DNA of 64,000 nt from Hydrogenovibrio sp. JE_KL2 (lineage in GTDB: Bacteria > Pseudomonadota > Gammaproteobacteria > Thiomicrospirales > Thiomicrospiraceae). The notes under the pieces were generated by a model that did no database searches, was not told where the DNA came from, and saw only the letters and a program-made list of their open reading frames with translations. A program made the translations under genes and the position numbers. The stretch is taken from contig NZ_WBJR01000005.1 in NCBI RefSeq assembly GCF_009296185.1, forward strand, positions 186,001 through 250,000, given 5' to 3'. This document shows, in pieces, positions 8,746-17,794 of this stretch (the stretch's first letter is position 1; every line of letters starts with the position of its first letter).

Positions 8746-10692
8746 TTATTGTGGGGAGAATAGAGGTTTGGGTGCGCCGTATAGATATCCTTGGAAAGTG
8801 GTGACCCCAAGCGATTCAAATGCTTGTCGTTGCGCATCATTTTCAATCCCCATGGCAATAACTAGGATATCCAAGCTGGTACACATATCAACCACACTGG
8901 AGACATAAGAGCGGGTTTGTTCGTCATTTTCAATAACATTGGTGAATGACATATCCAGTTTGATGAAGTCAGGGCGCAAGTCTTGAAGGAATGCCAGCTT
9001 CGTGAATTGTGAACCGAAGTTATCAATACCAAACTCATAACCTTGTTTGCTCAAGCTCTTTAGGAAATCTCTGGTTTGATTATCGCTATTTGTAATTAGG
9101 TTTTCCGCCACTTCAAACGCGAAATGTTTGTGGCCATGTTTGTCGATTAGCTCAAGCAGACGCAGTCTTTCTGATACCGATTCCAATGTTGCACCGCTCA
9201 AGTTGATGGACAGCCTTGAAGTGACATTTTGTGGAGAAGTTGTAATGAAGTTTGCTGCCAGCTGCGCGACCAGTTGGTCAATTTCACTCTCTCTGTGTAA
9301 GCGAATAACCGTGGGCATAAAGAATCCAGCAGATTGCAATTCGCCATTATCGTCTTTCATTCGAATGAGAAGCTCGTTCGAGTGAACTTGGCGCTCTGCG
9401 GAGTAAGCGCCTTGTTGGAACAATACGAAACGGCTATCTTTTATTGCACGCTCAATGATGTCATGCCAAATCTGTTCATCGGTTTTTTCTTCATCGTTTG
9501 CGGTATAGCAGTAGGTGTTTTGACCCTTTTGTGCTGCTTCGGTTACTGCTATGTCAAGGTTTGTCAGTAGCGCCCCACGGGTTTGTCCAGGCTCGTAGTG
9601 AATGATGCCGATGTTGACGTTGAGGTACTCTTCCGCCATATTCAGTTCAGCTAAAATGTCTTTTGCAGTTGCTAAGAAGTTTTCCGTTTGTTTGATGACA
9701 ATGTCAGTGCGACTGTTAGGGATAACGGATATCAGCTCGGTACCGTTCAAACGTGCATTGAGCATTTGTTTGAAATTAAGGTGTTGGATTAATTTGGCGG
9801 ACAGTAATTTCACGAACTTGTCCCCGATTGGGTAGCCAAATTGGTCATTAATGTCTTTCAAGTTTTGAATGCGAACCAAAGCCATAACGCCGGGCAGTGC
9901 TTCACTTTTAGGATCAATCAAGCTGTCAATATTCATCTCAAAGTGCAAACGGTTCGACAAACCGGTTACATTGTCTTGGTAAGCAATTTTTTGCAGCTTT
10001 TCTGACATTTTTGCATCACGATCAAAAACATCTTTCATCTTGTGAACCATGGTATTCATCGCTGAGACCACCTGCTTGAATTCAGTGGTATTCGGCAGAT
10101 CTTCTTGCAGTAAATATTCTTTTTTAACGATGGCTTCAGCTTGTTGTTCCAGCTTTTTGAGCGGGTTGAGCATGACTTTCAGTGCATAAATCGCCAGAGC
10201 AATGGCAAGTACGGCGGCGATGACGAACCATATCGTTAAACTAATAGTGGTTTTCCAAAGTTCGATATAGGCATAGCCGGGATGACTTTCAACTTTTAGT
10301 TTTCCGACAGGAATCCACCCGGTTTGTACCAAAGACTCTGCCATGGGAGCCTTAATGCGGATAAGGTGGATGAACCAGTTAGGGATGCCTTGGATGCTAT
10401 CGGAGTTGGTCCGTTTATAAATCACTTTACCATCGACATCATAGAGGGCAATCATGGAGTAGTAACCGCGGTCGAAAACGGCATTGATCATGGTTTCCAT
10501 GGATGAGGTGTCTTCACCGTTGGCAACGGAACTCAGGGATAAGCCAAGTGAGGTGGCGGTGTCCTGTGAGTGGGAGACCAGTTGATGTTCCAAGAAGGTC
10601 TTGGTGTTGTTGAAGTTTAGGATAAATGTTCCTACCAACAGTATCATCAACATACCTGAGATGAATAAAATCATTTGCTTACTTAAGCTCAT
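8746..10692 (-). CDS. lapD: LapD-type c-di-GMP receptor (degenerate GGDEF and EAL)
   Basis: The 648-residue protein has a first transmembrane helix (about 7-27), a periplasmic LapD/MoxY-like output domain (to about 150), a second helix, a HAMP region, then GGDEF and EAL domains. Both catalytic motifs are broken: the GGDEF position reads NGTEL and the EAL position reads NELLI. This is expected for LapD, which binds c-di-GMP through the EAL domain and holds the LapG protease at the inner membrane, so the surface adhesin is kept. Its ATG overlaps the lapG stop by 4 nt, so receptor and protease are translationally coupled. Confidence 0.92.
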   Translation of the reverse strand: MSLSKQMILFISGMLMILLVGTFILNFNNTKTFLEHQLVSHSQDTATSLGLSLSSVANGEDTSSMETMINAVFDRGYYSMIALYDVDGKVIYKRTNSDSIQGIPNWFIHLIRIKAPMAESLVQTGWIPVGKLKVESHPGYAYIELWKTTISLTIWFVIAAVLAIALAIYALKVMLNPLKKLEQQAEAIVKKEYLLQEDLPNTTEFKQVVSAMNTMVHKMKDVFDRDAKMSEKLQKIAYQDNVTGLSNRLHFEMNIDSLIDPKSEALPGVMALVRIQNLKDINDQFGYPIGDKFVKLLSAKLIQHLNFKQMLNARLNGTELISVIPNSRTDIVIKQTENFLATAKDILAELNMAEEYLNVNIGIIHYEPGQTRGALLTNLDIAVTEAAQKGQNTYCYTANDEEKTDEQIWHDIIERAIKDSRFVLFQQGAYSAERQVHSNELLIRMKDDNGELQSAGFFMPTVIRLHRESEIDQLVAQLAANFITTSPQNVTSRLSINLSGATLESVSERLRLLELIDKHGHKHFAFEVAENLITNSDNQTRDFLKSLSKQGYEFGIDNFGSQFTKLAFLQDLRPDFIKLDMSFTNVIENDEQTRSYVSSVVDMCTSLDILVIAMGIENDAQRQAFESLGVTTFQGYLYGAPKPLFSPQ

Positions 10693-11354
10693 GATGAACT
10701 CCTCTTATCTAATTTTTTGAGCAGTGCTTGCCATTGTTCGAGTTGTTTATTTCCGCCTTCCACTGCTTGTCCTCTGCCGCGTTGTTTTGCGAGCCAGAGT
10801 CCGCTACCGTTAAAACTGTAGATAGGGAGCAGGTCAGGGCGTTGGGTTGCTTTGCGGATTTGCGGATTGATATTGTCTAAAACCAAAGGGATGGATTTTG
10901 GCGTTTTGAAGTAGGTTAATACCATGTGCGCTTGTTTGAAGCGTATGGCTTTAACATAAGTCAGATAAAGCTTTTGATCTGGAATGCCAAGTGCCCTGAG
11001 TGTGAAGTATTTGCCGATAACATAGTCTTCACAATCTCCGGCGTCTTTGATGAGCATTTCTATTGGCGTCGCCCAGTAGTCCTGCTTGCCCCAGTTTTTT
11101 TCATCGGACATATATTTGGCGCCGTTGAAAAAGTTATTCACCATGCTCAGTTGCAGCCTTTCCGGTTTGCCATAAGCATCATTAACCAAGCTTTGCCAAG
11201 CCCTTAAGCGGTTAGCCGCCAGCATGCCATATTTTTGATTAACCTTTTGAATCTCGGCGTTACTGACAACTGTTGGCGCTCCAGATGCATCGGCTAACTT
11301 GATGTGGTACAAGCTTAGTGCTATCAATCCCACCCAAAAAATTAACCGTTGCAT
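10689..11354 (-). CDS. lapG: LapG-type periplasmic cysteine protease
   Basis: The 221-residue protein belongs to the bacterial transglutaminase-like cysteine proteases (BTLCP, DUF920). It has a signal peptide (about 1-24) and a visible Cys-His-Asp triad: C108 in DAGDCEDY, H143 in KQAHMVL and D160 in LVLDNI. LapG cuts the N-terminal retention part of LapA-type adhesins when c-di-GMP is low and LapD lets it go, releasing the biofilm. It is encoded directly before lapD with a 4-nt overlap, and 25 bp after the OmpA-family gene. Confidence 0.92.
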   Translation of the reverse strand: MQRLIFWVGLIALSLYHIKLADASGAPTVVSNAEIQKVNQKYGMLAANRLRAWQSLVNDAYGKPERLQLSMVNNFFNGAKYMSDEKNWGKQDYWATPIEMLIKDAGDCEDYVIGKYFTLRALGIPDQKLYLTYVKAIRFKQAHMVLTYFKTPKSIPLVLDNINPQIRKATQRPDLLPIYSFNGSGLWLAKQRGRGQAVEGGNKQLEQWQALLKKLDKRSSS

Positions 11355-11379
11355 CCCGCTAGCCTTTCCTCGATATTGG

Positions 11380-12300
11380 TTACTTCTTCAAACGCATCTC
11401 GGCAGGAATGTCATGACGAGCCAGCGGCGACAGTTTATCCACTTTTAGAACCTGGAATTCAATGCGTCGGTTATGCTCTCTACCGGCCTTGGTGGCGTTT
11501 GAAGCAATCGGATTTTGATCCCCCATCCCAATAATATAAAACTTATCTTTCGGATAGCTGAAGTTGGTCAGGATATAATCTTTAACGCTGCTCGCTCTTT
11601 CCCAAGAGAGCCTCATGTTCGTGTCCGCTTTACCGCTATTGTCGGTGAAGCCGGAAATCAATACCACTTCATCCGGTTGCAGTTCTTTTAGCTTACTGGC
11701 TTGTTTTTCCAACAACTCTTTTTGGTCCGTTGGAATATTCCAAGAACCTACCGGGAAGGTGATTTGGATAGTTACTTTCGTTTGTGGTGGACAGCCGTAT
11801 TTGTTGACGATATAGCCTTTAGGCGTGTTTGGACACTGATCTAACGAGTCAATGACGCCATCACCATCTTTGTCGTTGTTTAATGCACACCCATATTTAT
11901 TGACTTTGGTGCCCAGAGGCGTGCCTGGACATTTATCCTGACTGTCGACAACGCCGTCTTTATCTTCATCACCCTCACAGCCCAAGAAATTGACTGAGAC
12001 ACCCGGTGGAGTGTTCGGGCATTGATCGGTTTTATCGTAGATGCCGTCGCCGTCACTGTCGAGTTCACAACCATGCTTGTCTACTTTCGTGCCTTTGGCT
12101 GTGTTGGCGCAAAAATCGTCTTTGTCGGGAACCCCGTCTTGGTCTAAATCCTTATATTCCTCAACATCCCTTTTAGTATGCTCACCGTCATCCATGAGGG
12201 TCTGCATTGCTGGGGAATTGGCAAAATCGTTGGTGGTATCTTGGGCATAAGCCAAGAAAGGTAACCCGCAAAGGGTGATGAGAGAAAGTGTGCGTAACAT
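11380..12300 (-). CDS. OmpA-family protein with thrombospondin type 3 repeats
   Basis: The protein has a signal peptide (LSLITLCGLPFLAYAQ) and then four calcium-binding thrombospondin type 3 repeats of the form DxDxDGVxDxxDxCPxTPxG. A C-terminal OmpA peptidoglycan-binding domain follows (VVLISGFTDNSGKADTNMRLSWERA). It probably sits in the outer membrane or periplasm and binds the cell wall. The ATG at 12300 is preferred over an in-frame start 39 bp upstream because the signal peptide begins there; this gives 306 residues. It is the first gene of the lap operon, 25 bp before lapG, where such OmpA proteins are often found. Confidence 0.85.
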   Translation of the reverse strand: MLRTLSLITLCGLPFLAYAQDTTNDFANSPAMQTLMDDGEHTKRDVEEYKDLDQDGVPDKDDFCANTAKGTKVDKHGCELDSDGDGIYDKTDQCPNTPPGVSVNFLGCEGDEDKDGVVDSQDKCPGTPLGTKVNKYGCALNNDKDGDGVIDSLDQCPNTPKGYIVNKYGCPPQTKVTIQITFPVGSWNIPTDQKELLEKQASKLKELQPDEVVLISGFTDNSGKADTNMRLSWERASSVKDYILTNFSYPKDKFYIIGMGDQNPIASNATKAGREHNRRIEFQVLKVDKLSPLARHDIPAEMRLKK

Positions 12301-12471
12301 AATTTTTTTATACCTAAATAAAAGACATATCGTCCACAATTCTACTGAAAAATACGAACGCTATCCAGTATTTTGCACAACGTGCCAAATGAAAGTCCCT
12401 TAGAGTGATCGATTCGCACATCCATATTACGCGATTTCGTTGATTATAACGCTTAATTCGTGAAGTTTGGT

Positions 12472-13671
12472 TTACAGTGTTTGATATAAGGCATTTTGTA
12501 ATTGTTGGTCGGAAAGTACAACCGGATTACCGAGCATGCTTCCTGAACGACAGTTTTCGATGACCGGATCCAGTTGGCATGGCGTCATACCGTATTCCGA
12601 TAAGGAAATTGGTGCGTAGCGTTCTGTCAGAAGTTGCAGGTTTGAGATTAAATTCGACAAGTCGTTTTCAAGCGTTTCTGGTGATGGCTCAATAACCTTT
12701 TCGTCAGTCAGCAATCGGCCGATGCGAGCATATTTGTGGAGCGTTGCCTGCGAAAAGGCATTCTCTTGTTTTTGTAAGGTTTCGATATTGGCTGCAGTAA
12801 TCGGCGCCAGTAATTTCGCGCAAACGATGCCGTGTGGTGCTTCAAAAAATGCACCGATCGGTCCAGCTAGACCGTGAACTGCGCCCAGCCCGGCGTTAGC
12901 CAATGTTATTCCAGACAAGCTGGCTGCCAGCATCAGGTTGCCATAACCGGTTTCTTTGTCAGCGTCTGAAGGGCTTTCCAATAACTCGAATGCGCCTTTG
13001 AAGAGGGTCATGCCTTGCCAAGCTAAAGCGTTGGTGACTGGATTGGCTTTGAGTGTGGTGTAAGATTCCAGTAATTGGGTAAAAGCATCCATACCTGTGC
13101 TGTAGAGTACAGGTTGCGGGCAGCTCATCAAAAGTTCCGGGTCAAGCCAAACACTTTTGGCGAGGAGTTTGTTGTCTCGGAAAGATTTTTTGAATTGCCC
13201 CAGTCTCGACAGTACCGCATTTTTAGTGGTCTCACTGCCGGTGCCAGCGGTGGTCGGCACGGCGATAAAGGGTAGCGTTTCCACATCAAAAGGCTCACCT
13301 TTGCCGACGCCTTCCAAATAGTTCATTACCGAGTTACCGCTGGGAATCAGTCCAGCGACCGCTTTGGCGGTGTCTAGGACGCTACCGCCGCCAATGCCGA
13401 TAACTGCTTGCGCATTGTTAGGACAGCCTTCAACAATGTTGTCGACCATCTCTGGTGAAGGCTCGCCGGAAACCAGAAACAACGCAACGCGTGTTCCTTG
13501 TTCTTGAAGTTGAGTGAGTAAATCCGCTGAAAATCTGCCAGGTTGGGCTAGGGTGCGGCTGGAAATTAATACCACAGAGGCATATTCCGACACGCTTTTC
13601 GCCAAGTCTTGTCGGCAGCCCCAGCCAAAACGTATTTCAGGAATTTGTGCAATTTGAAAGGGGGCGATCAT
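12472..13671 (-). CDS. Iron-containing alcohol dehydrogenase family protein
   Basis: The 399-residue protein has the group III (iron-type) alcohol dehydrogenase fold. GIGGGSVLDTAK (about 95-106) is the nucleotide-binding motif, and the metal-site region reads AVHGLAGPIGAFFEAPHGIVCAKLL with the expected histidines. Substrate cannot be told from sequence. The gene is monocistronic, 26 bp after rep on the same strand. Oddly, bases 13530-13547 inside the coding region match the dispersed repeat exactly, encoding Q-P-G-R-F-S in the N-terminal domain without breaking the frame. Confidence 0.85.
   Translation of the reverse strand: MIAPFQIAQIPEIRFGWGCRQDLAKSVSEYASVVLISSRTLAQPGRFSADLLTQLQEQGTRVALFLVSGEPSPEMVDNIVEGCPNNAQAVIGIGGGSVLDTAKAVAGLIPSGNSVMNYLEGVGKGEPFDVETLPFIAVPTTAGTGSETTKNAVLSRLGQFKKSFRDNKLLAKSVWLDPELLMSCPQPVLYSTGMDAFTQLLESYTTLKANPVTNALAWQGMTLFKGAFELLESPSDADKETGYGNLMLAASLSGITLANAGLGAVHGLAGPIGAFFEAPHGIVCAKLLAPITAANIETLQKQENAFSQATLHKYARIGRLLTDEKVIEPSPETLENDLSNLISNLQLLTERYAPISLSEYGMTPCQLDPVIENCRSGSMLGNPVVLSDQQLQNALYQTL
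13530..13547 (+). repeat. Dispersed repeat copy inside a coding sequence
   Basis: AAAATCTGCCAGGTTGGG, 18 of 19 bases of the repeat, lies within the iron-type alcohol dehydrogenase gene. On the coding strand it reads in frame as part of A-Q-P-G-R-F-S. A chance match of this length in both strands of 64 kb is very unlikely (about 128,000/4^18). Confidence 0.75.
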
Positions 13672-13696
13672 GTTGTCTACTCCTGTCGAGTTAGGT

Positions 13697-15733
13697 TTAG
13701 CCGTTTGAGGCCAGCATGGCTTTGAGGCTATCTAGCGCGGCATTGCCTTTTTCCAGTTTTTCTTCGGCGGAAATTTCAACACCGGGCTTGCCTTCCCAAT
13801 CAAGCAAGTCTTCCGGCAACTCATGTAAGAAGCGGCTCGGTTCGCAGCGCATTTCCTCACCGTATTTACGGCGCTTTTTCGCATAGGTCATGGTCAGGCT
13901 GCGTTGCGCGCGGGTAATGCCTACGTAAGCTAATCGGCGTTCTTCTTCTAAGCCAGGGGATTCCAAGTTCTGTTTATGAGGCAGCAGCTCTTCTTCCATG
14001 CCGATGAGAAAGACGTGAGGGAACTCAAGACCTTTCGAGGCATGAAGGGTCATCAATGTGACTTCATTTTGCTCGACTTCCTCTTCATTACGTTCCAACA
14101 TGTCCATCAAGGTCATGTAGGACACGATTTTATTGAGCATGATGTCTTCGTCGTCTTCGTTCTTGGCTTTGTCGATAATGCGCTCAATCCATTGGAACAA
14201 ATCGCGCGTATTCTCCATACGCTTTTCCGCTTGTCTTGGAGTGTTCGAGGTTTCGCGCAACCAGTTGTCATATTCGATGTTTTCATTCAGCTTGCGAATG
14301 AACTCGATAACTTCGGTGCCCGCCAAGGTTTCCGAGTCTTTGATCCACTTAAGAATCAGGTCGCCGAAATAGCTCACGCGTTTCAATGCCTTTTCATCCA
14401 GAACTGTGCTTAAACCCAGCTCTTGCGTGGCGTCAAATAAACTCACATGGCGTTGTGTGGCGTAGCTTGCCAGCTTGGTTAAAGTGGTGGCGCCAATCTC
14501 GCGGCGAGGGGTGTTGACCACACGTAAAAACGCCGCGTCATCATCCGGGTTTACAATCAGTTTCAGGTAAGACAGCAGGTCTTTGATTTCCGTTTTGTCG
14601 AAGAACGATTGCCCGCCCGACAGTTTGTAAGGAATGTTTTGCTCACGCAAGGCACGCTCAAACAAACGTGACTGGAAATTCCCGCGATACAGAATCGCAT
14701 AGTCTTTGAACTGGGTGCGGTTCTTGAACTTATGCACGATGATTTCAGAAATAACGCGTTCCGCCTCGTGGTTTTCATCATTGCAGGCGATGACGCGAAG
14801 CATATCTCCCATCCCCATTTCCGACCAAAGCGATTTCTCGAATTCATGCGGGTTGTTGGCAATCAAGGCGTTGGCTGATTGCAGGATACGGTTTGACGAA
14901 CGGTAGTTTTGTTCCAGCTTGATGACTTCAAGATTCGGGAAGTCTTCTTTCAGCAGTGACAGGTTTTCCGGTTGGGCACCACGCCAAGCGTAAATGGACT
15001 GGTCATCATCCCCAACCACGGTGAAGCGCGCCTGAATACCGACCAATTGTTTTACCAATGCGTACTGTGCGGCATTAGTGTCTTGATACTCATCGACCAA
15101 TAAATAACGGACTTTGTTCTGCCACTTGTCGAGAATCTCGCGGTTTTCGTCAAACAATCGAACCGGTAACCCAATCAGATCATCAAAATCCACCGCATTG
15201 TAGGCTTTGAGTTGCTGCTGATAGAGGTCATACAAAATTGCACGGGCCTGTTGCAGGTTGTCTTCAGCTTGCTCCAATGCCTGCTGCGGAGAAATATGCG
15301 CGTTTTTCCAGTTGGAAATATCCCATTGCGCATTTTCCAAGGCTTCTTCGTCTAGAGATTGTTTTTTTAGCAAGTCCTTGATGATTTGACGGGTGTCCGT
15401 CGCGTCCATAATCGAGAAGTTCGACTTATAACCCAGTGCTTTGTATTCCTGACGGATGATGTTTAATCCAAGGTTATGGAAAGTCGAGACGTTCAGCCCT
15501 TTGGACGGATCATCTTTCAGAAGTTTGCTGACACGCTCCTTCATCTCCCTCGCAGCTTTGTTGGTGAAGGTCAGGGCGTAGATGTTATGAGGCTTGATGT
15601 CGTGCTTGCGAATCAGGTGCGCGATTTTCTCGGTGATTACCCGCGTTTTTCCAGAGCCGGCACCTGCCAACACCAAAGCAGGGGTGTGGACATGAAGAAC
15701 AGCTTCCAATTGACGTTTATTGAGTGAATGCAT
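13697..15733 (-). CDS. rep: ATP-dependent DNA helicase Rep
   Basis: The 678-residue superfamily 1A helicase is close in length to E. coli Rep (673) and starts with the Rep-like LNKRQLEAVLHVHTPALVLAGAGSGKT. Motif I (GAGSGKT), motif II (LLVDEYQDTN), motif III (GDDDQSIYAWRG), motif IV (LEQNYRSS) and motif VI (VGITRAQRSL) are all visible. Rep is a 3'-5' helicase that moves with the replication fork and clears bound proteins. It lacks the longer C-terminal tail typical of UvrD. It is divergent from the methyltransferase gene at 15956. Confidence 0.92.
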   Translation of the reverse strand: MHSLNKRQLEAVLHVHTPALVLAGAGSGKTRVITEKIAHLIRKHDIKPHNIYALTFTNKAAREMKERVSKLLKDDPSKGLNVSTFHNLGLNIIRQEYKALGYKSNFSIMDATDTRQIIKDLLKKQSLDEEALENAQWDISNWKNAHISPQQALEQAEDNLQQARAILYDLYQQQLKAYNAVDFDDLIGLPVRLFDENREILDKWQNKVRYLLVDEYQDTNAAQYALVKQLVGIQARFTVVGDDDQSIYAWRGAQPENLSLLKEDFPNLEVIKLEQNYRSSNRILQSANALIANNPHEFEKSLWSEMGMGDMLRVIACNDENHEAERVISEIIVHKFKNRTQFKDYAILYRGNFQSRLFERALREQNIPYKLSGGQSFFDKTEIKDLLSYLKLIVNPDDDAAFLRVVNTPRREIGATTLTKLASYATQRHVSLFDATQELGLSTVLDEKALKRVSYFGDLILKWIKDSETLAGTEVIEFIRKLNENIEYDNWLRETSNTPRQAEKRMENTRDLFQWIERIIDKAKNEDDEDIMLNKIVSYMTLMDMLERNEEEVEQNEVTLMTLHASKGLEFPHVFLIGMEEELLPHKQNLESPGLEEERRLAYVGITRAQRSLTMTYAKKRRKYGEEMRCEPSRFLHELPEDLLDWEGKPGVEISAEEKLEKGNAALDSLKAMLASNG

Positions 15734-15800
15734 ACCTGTGACTAGTAAAAAGCTCGTTAATCATGATTTCGATGAATCAAGCTGTGAACGATGAATCCTG

Positions 15801-15806
15801 TATAAT
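15801..15806 (+). promoter_or_regulatory. Candidate -10 box for the methyltransferase gene
   Basis: A perfect TATAAT lies in the divergent gap between rep and the methyltransferase gene, about 150 bp before the latter's start. No convincing -35 box was seen at the usual spacing, so this is a weak call. Confidence 0.3.
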
Positions 15807-15955
15807 TTCCGATAACTTCGGGAAACGGCATCAAATCGGCATTTTCAGCCACCGTTTTTGTAATGAATTTTATGGGTGAATATTTTATCAGCTAGCGCAA
15901 AGTTTAAGCGTGAATTTGATGGTTATTTGTAACAGGATATATCGGGGCAACGCGA

Positions 15956-16537
15956 GTGAGCACAATCGACGAACTTAAAAAAGACATTCAGTTTCAAGCG
16001 GAACTTAAAGGGCACAGCTTGACCCTTAACTCAACTTGGGGCATTTTTTCACCACGAGAAATCGACTCTGGTACTGACTTGTTGCTGAGACACCTCGATA
16101 TTCAGCCGAACGAAGTGGCATTGGATATCGGTTGTGGTTACGGACCTATCGGTCTAACCATTGCCGCCTGTGCGCCGCAAGGTGAAGTGCACATGGTGGA
16201 TAAAGATTTCGTTGCGGTGGATTATGCCAATAAGAACGCCCAGCAAAATGGACTGAGTCACGCCAAGGCGTATTTGTCGAACGGCTTAAGCGCAGTGCCG
16301 AAAGATAAGGTTTTCACCACCGTGGTATCCAATATTCCGGCAAAAGTCGGTAAGGAAATGTTGTCGATTATCTTGCATGACGTGCATCAGCAGTTAGCGC
16401 CGGGTGGTCAGTTTGTGGTGGTGACCATTAATGGGCTGAGACAATACATGAAGCGCAACTTTATGGAAGTGTTTGGCAATTATGACAAGGTCAAGCAAGG
16501 AAAAGACTACACCATTTCCCGTTGCGTTAAGTCTTAA
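15956..16537 (+). CDS. Class I SAM-dependent methyltransferase (MTS / RsmC-like)
   Basis: The 193-residue protein is a single class I methyltransferase domain of the MTS type found in RsmC and RlmG. Motif I reads ALDIGCGYGPIGLTIA (about 60-75), followed by MVDKDFVAVDYA. The motif that is NPPF/Y in RsmC reads SNIPAKVGKE, a known variant in stand-alone bacterial and archaeal members. The N-terminal inactive half of RsmC is absent. The substrate is probably RNA or a small molecule, but is unknown. The start is GTG at 15956 with only a weak ribosome site. Confidence 0.75.
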   Translation: MSTIDELKKDIQFQAELKGHSLTLNSTWGIFSPREIDSGTDLLLRHLDIQPNEVALDIGCGYGPIGLTIAACAPQGEVHMVDKDFVAVDYANKNAQQNGLSHAKAYLSNGLSAVPKDKVFTTVVSNIPAKVGKEMLSIILHDVHQQLAPGGQFVVVTINGLRQYMKRNFMEVFGNYDKVKQGKDYTISRCVKS

Positions 16538-16541
16538 CCGC

Positions 16542-17498
16542 TTATAACCAACCTTTGCGCTTGAAATAAAAGTAAGGCGCAAAGCCCGCCAAAATCATTA
16601 GTCCGATTGCCCAAGGGTAGCCCAACAACCAATCCAATTCCGGCATGTGCTTGAAGTTCATGCCATAGATGCTTGCCACCAATGTAGGGGGTAGAAAGAC
16701 CACTGCTGCAATCGAGAAAATCTTGATGATTTGGTTCTGCTGGATATTGATAAAACCCTGTGTTGAGTTCATCAAAAAGTTGATTTTGTCGAACAGGAAG
16801 GTGGAGTGGGACATCAGGGTGTTAATGTCTCGGGTGATTTCTCTCAGGGTTTTGTCCTGGCTCTTCTCGGTTTTGAGATGACGAATCAAGAATGAAATAT
16901 CGCGCTGCGCATCCATCAGACACAAGCGGGTTTTCCCATTGGAGTCTTCCAAACGAGCAAGTTTGTCGATACAGGCTTCATACTCTGTGTTGCCTTCTTC
17001 CAGCACGGCATAACTGACTTTTTCCAACTGAAAATGAATGTCTTCTAGGTAGTCGGCGTGGTTTTCGACTTTTTGTTCCAACAGTGTGATGAATAGCGCT
17101 TGTGCATTGGCACACACGATTTGCTCTTTGCGGGCACGCAGGCGGAAAAGACGAAAGTCGACAATATCCGCTTCGCGAATAGAAATCAGGCGGTTGGTTT
17201 GAAGAATGAAAGCAACGGTTTCTGTGGTATAGCGTCCTTCCGAAGGGCTGAGGTAAAGCGAGTGGACATGGAGCCCGGCGCTGTCGATGAAATAACGCGC
17301 CGAGTCTTCGATTTCATTCACTTCGTCGCTTTCAGGTAGGTCGATTCTCAGCAAACCGCTGATCAGTTCACGTTCTTCGTCCGTCGGGTCGTGGGCATCA
17401 ATCCAATTGGCGGTGGCAACCAGCTCAGCCGGGGGTGTGTCAGGTTGGAAAGTGATGTCGCGAATGATACCTTGGTCAATTTTAAAGAAACGAAGCAT
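16542..17498 (-). CDS. corA: CorA-family magnesium/divalent cation transporter
   Basis: The 318-residue protein has a large cytoplasmic N-terminal alpha/beta domain and long helices, ending in two transmembrane helices. The signature YGMNF lies at the end of the first one, followed by the acidic loop KHMPELDW. These are the defining marks of CorA channels, which bring in Mg2+ (and Co2+ or Ni2+) as pentamers. The C-terminus KRKGWL is typical. It is convergent with the methyltransferase gene, with 4 bp between stops. The MITE-like element at 17556 lies just upstream of its start. Confidence 0.88.
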   Translation of the reverse strand: MLRFFKIDQGIIRDITFQPDTPPAELVATANWIDAHDPTDEERELISGLLRIDLPESDEVNEIEDSARYFIDSAGLHVHSLYLSPSEGRYTTETVAFILQTNRLISIREADIVDFRLFRLRARKEQIVCANAQALFITLLEQKVENHADYLEDIHFQLEKVSYAVLEEGNTEYEACIDKLARLEDSNGKTRLCLMDAQRDISFLIRHLKTEKSQDKTLREITRDINTLMSHSTFLFDKINFLMNSTQGFINIQQNQIIKIFSIAAVVFLPPTLVASIYGMNFKHMPELDWLLGYPWAIGLMILAGFAPYFYFKRKGWL

Positions 17499-17555
17499 AA
17501 CGAGAATCCTAAAAAAGTCACAATATTTCGGTTAACCGGAATGAGAAAATCTTAA

Positions 17556-17717
17556 AGAGAGCTTTGCACGAGATGGATGCACGGCTAAAAATGGCTAAAA
17601 TCCCCCTGAATGTTGTTAAAAAACTTGTCAATAGCCAGCTATTAGCTGCGTTTTTCGCCTAATTCAGAGAAATTTTATCTCATTTTTACCTCGTGCCCCA
17701 CTCGTGCAAAGCTCTCT
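17556..17717. mobile_element. MITE-like element, 162 bp
   Basis: The element has perfect 17-bp terminal inverted repeats, AGAGAGCTTTGCACGAG at 17556-17572 and its reverse complement at 17701-17717. They are flanked by a direct TAA on both sides (17553-17555 and 17718-17720), which looks like a 3-bp target duplication. Sub-terminal CGTGC motifs repeat inside each end. There is no ORF. GAG-n-CTTTGCA ends and a TNA duplication recall some IS5-family elements, so it is probably a non-autonomous derivative; that family assignment is tentative. It lies between corA and the next minus-strand gene and fills most of this intergenic gap. Confidence 0.8.
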
Positions 17718-17794
17718 TAAATTTTTGAAGTTATGCTGTATTTAAACAGATTTAAGGCAGGGTGTGGATGAAGTTAAGCTGTGCAAAGTCAGTT

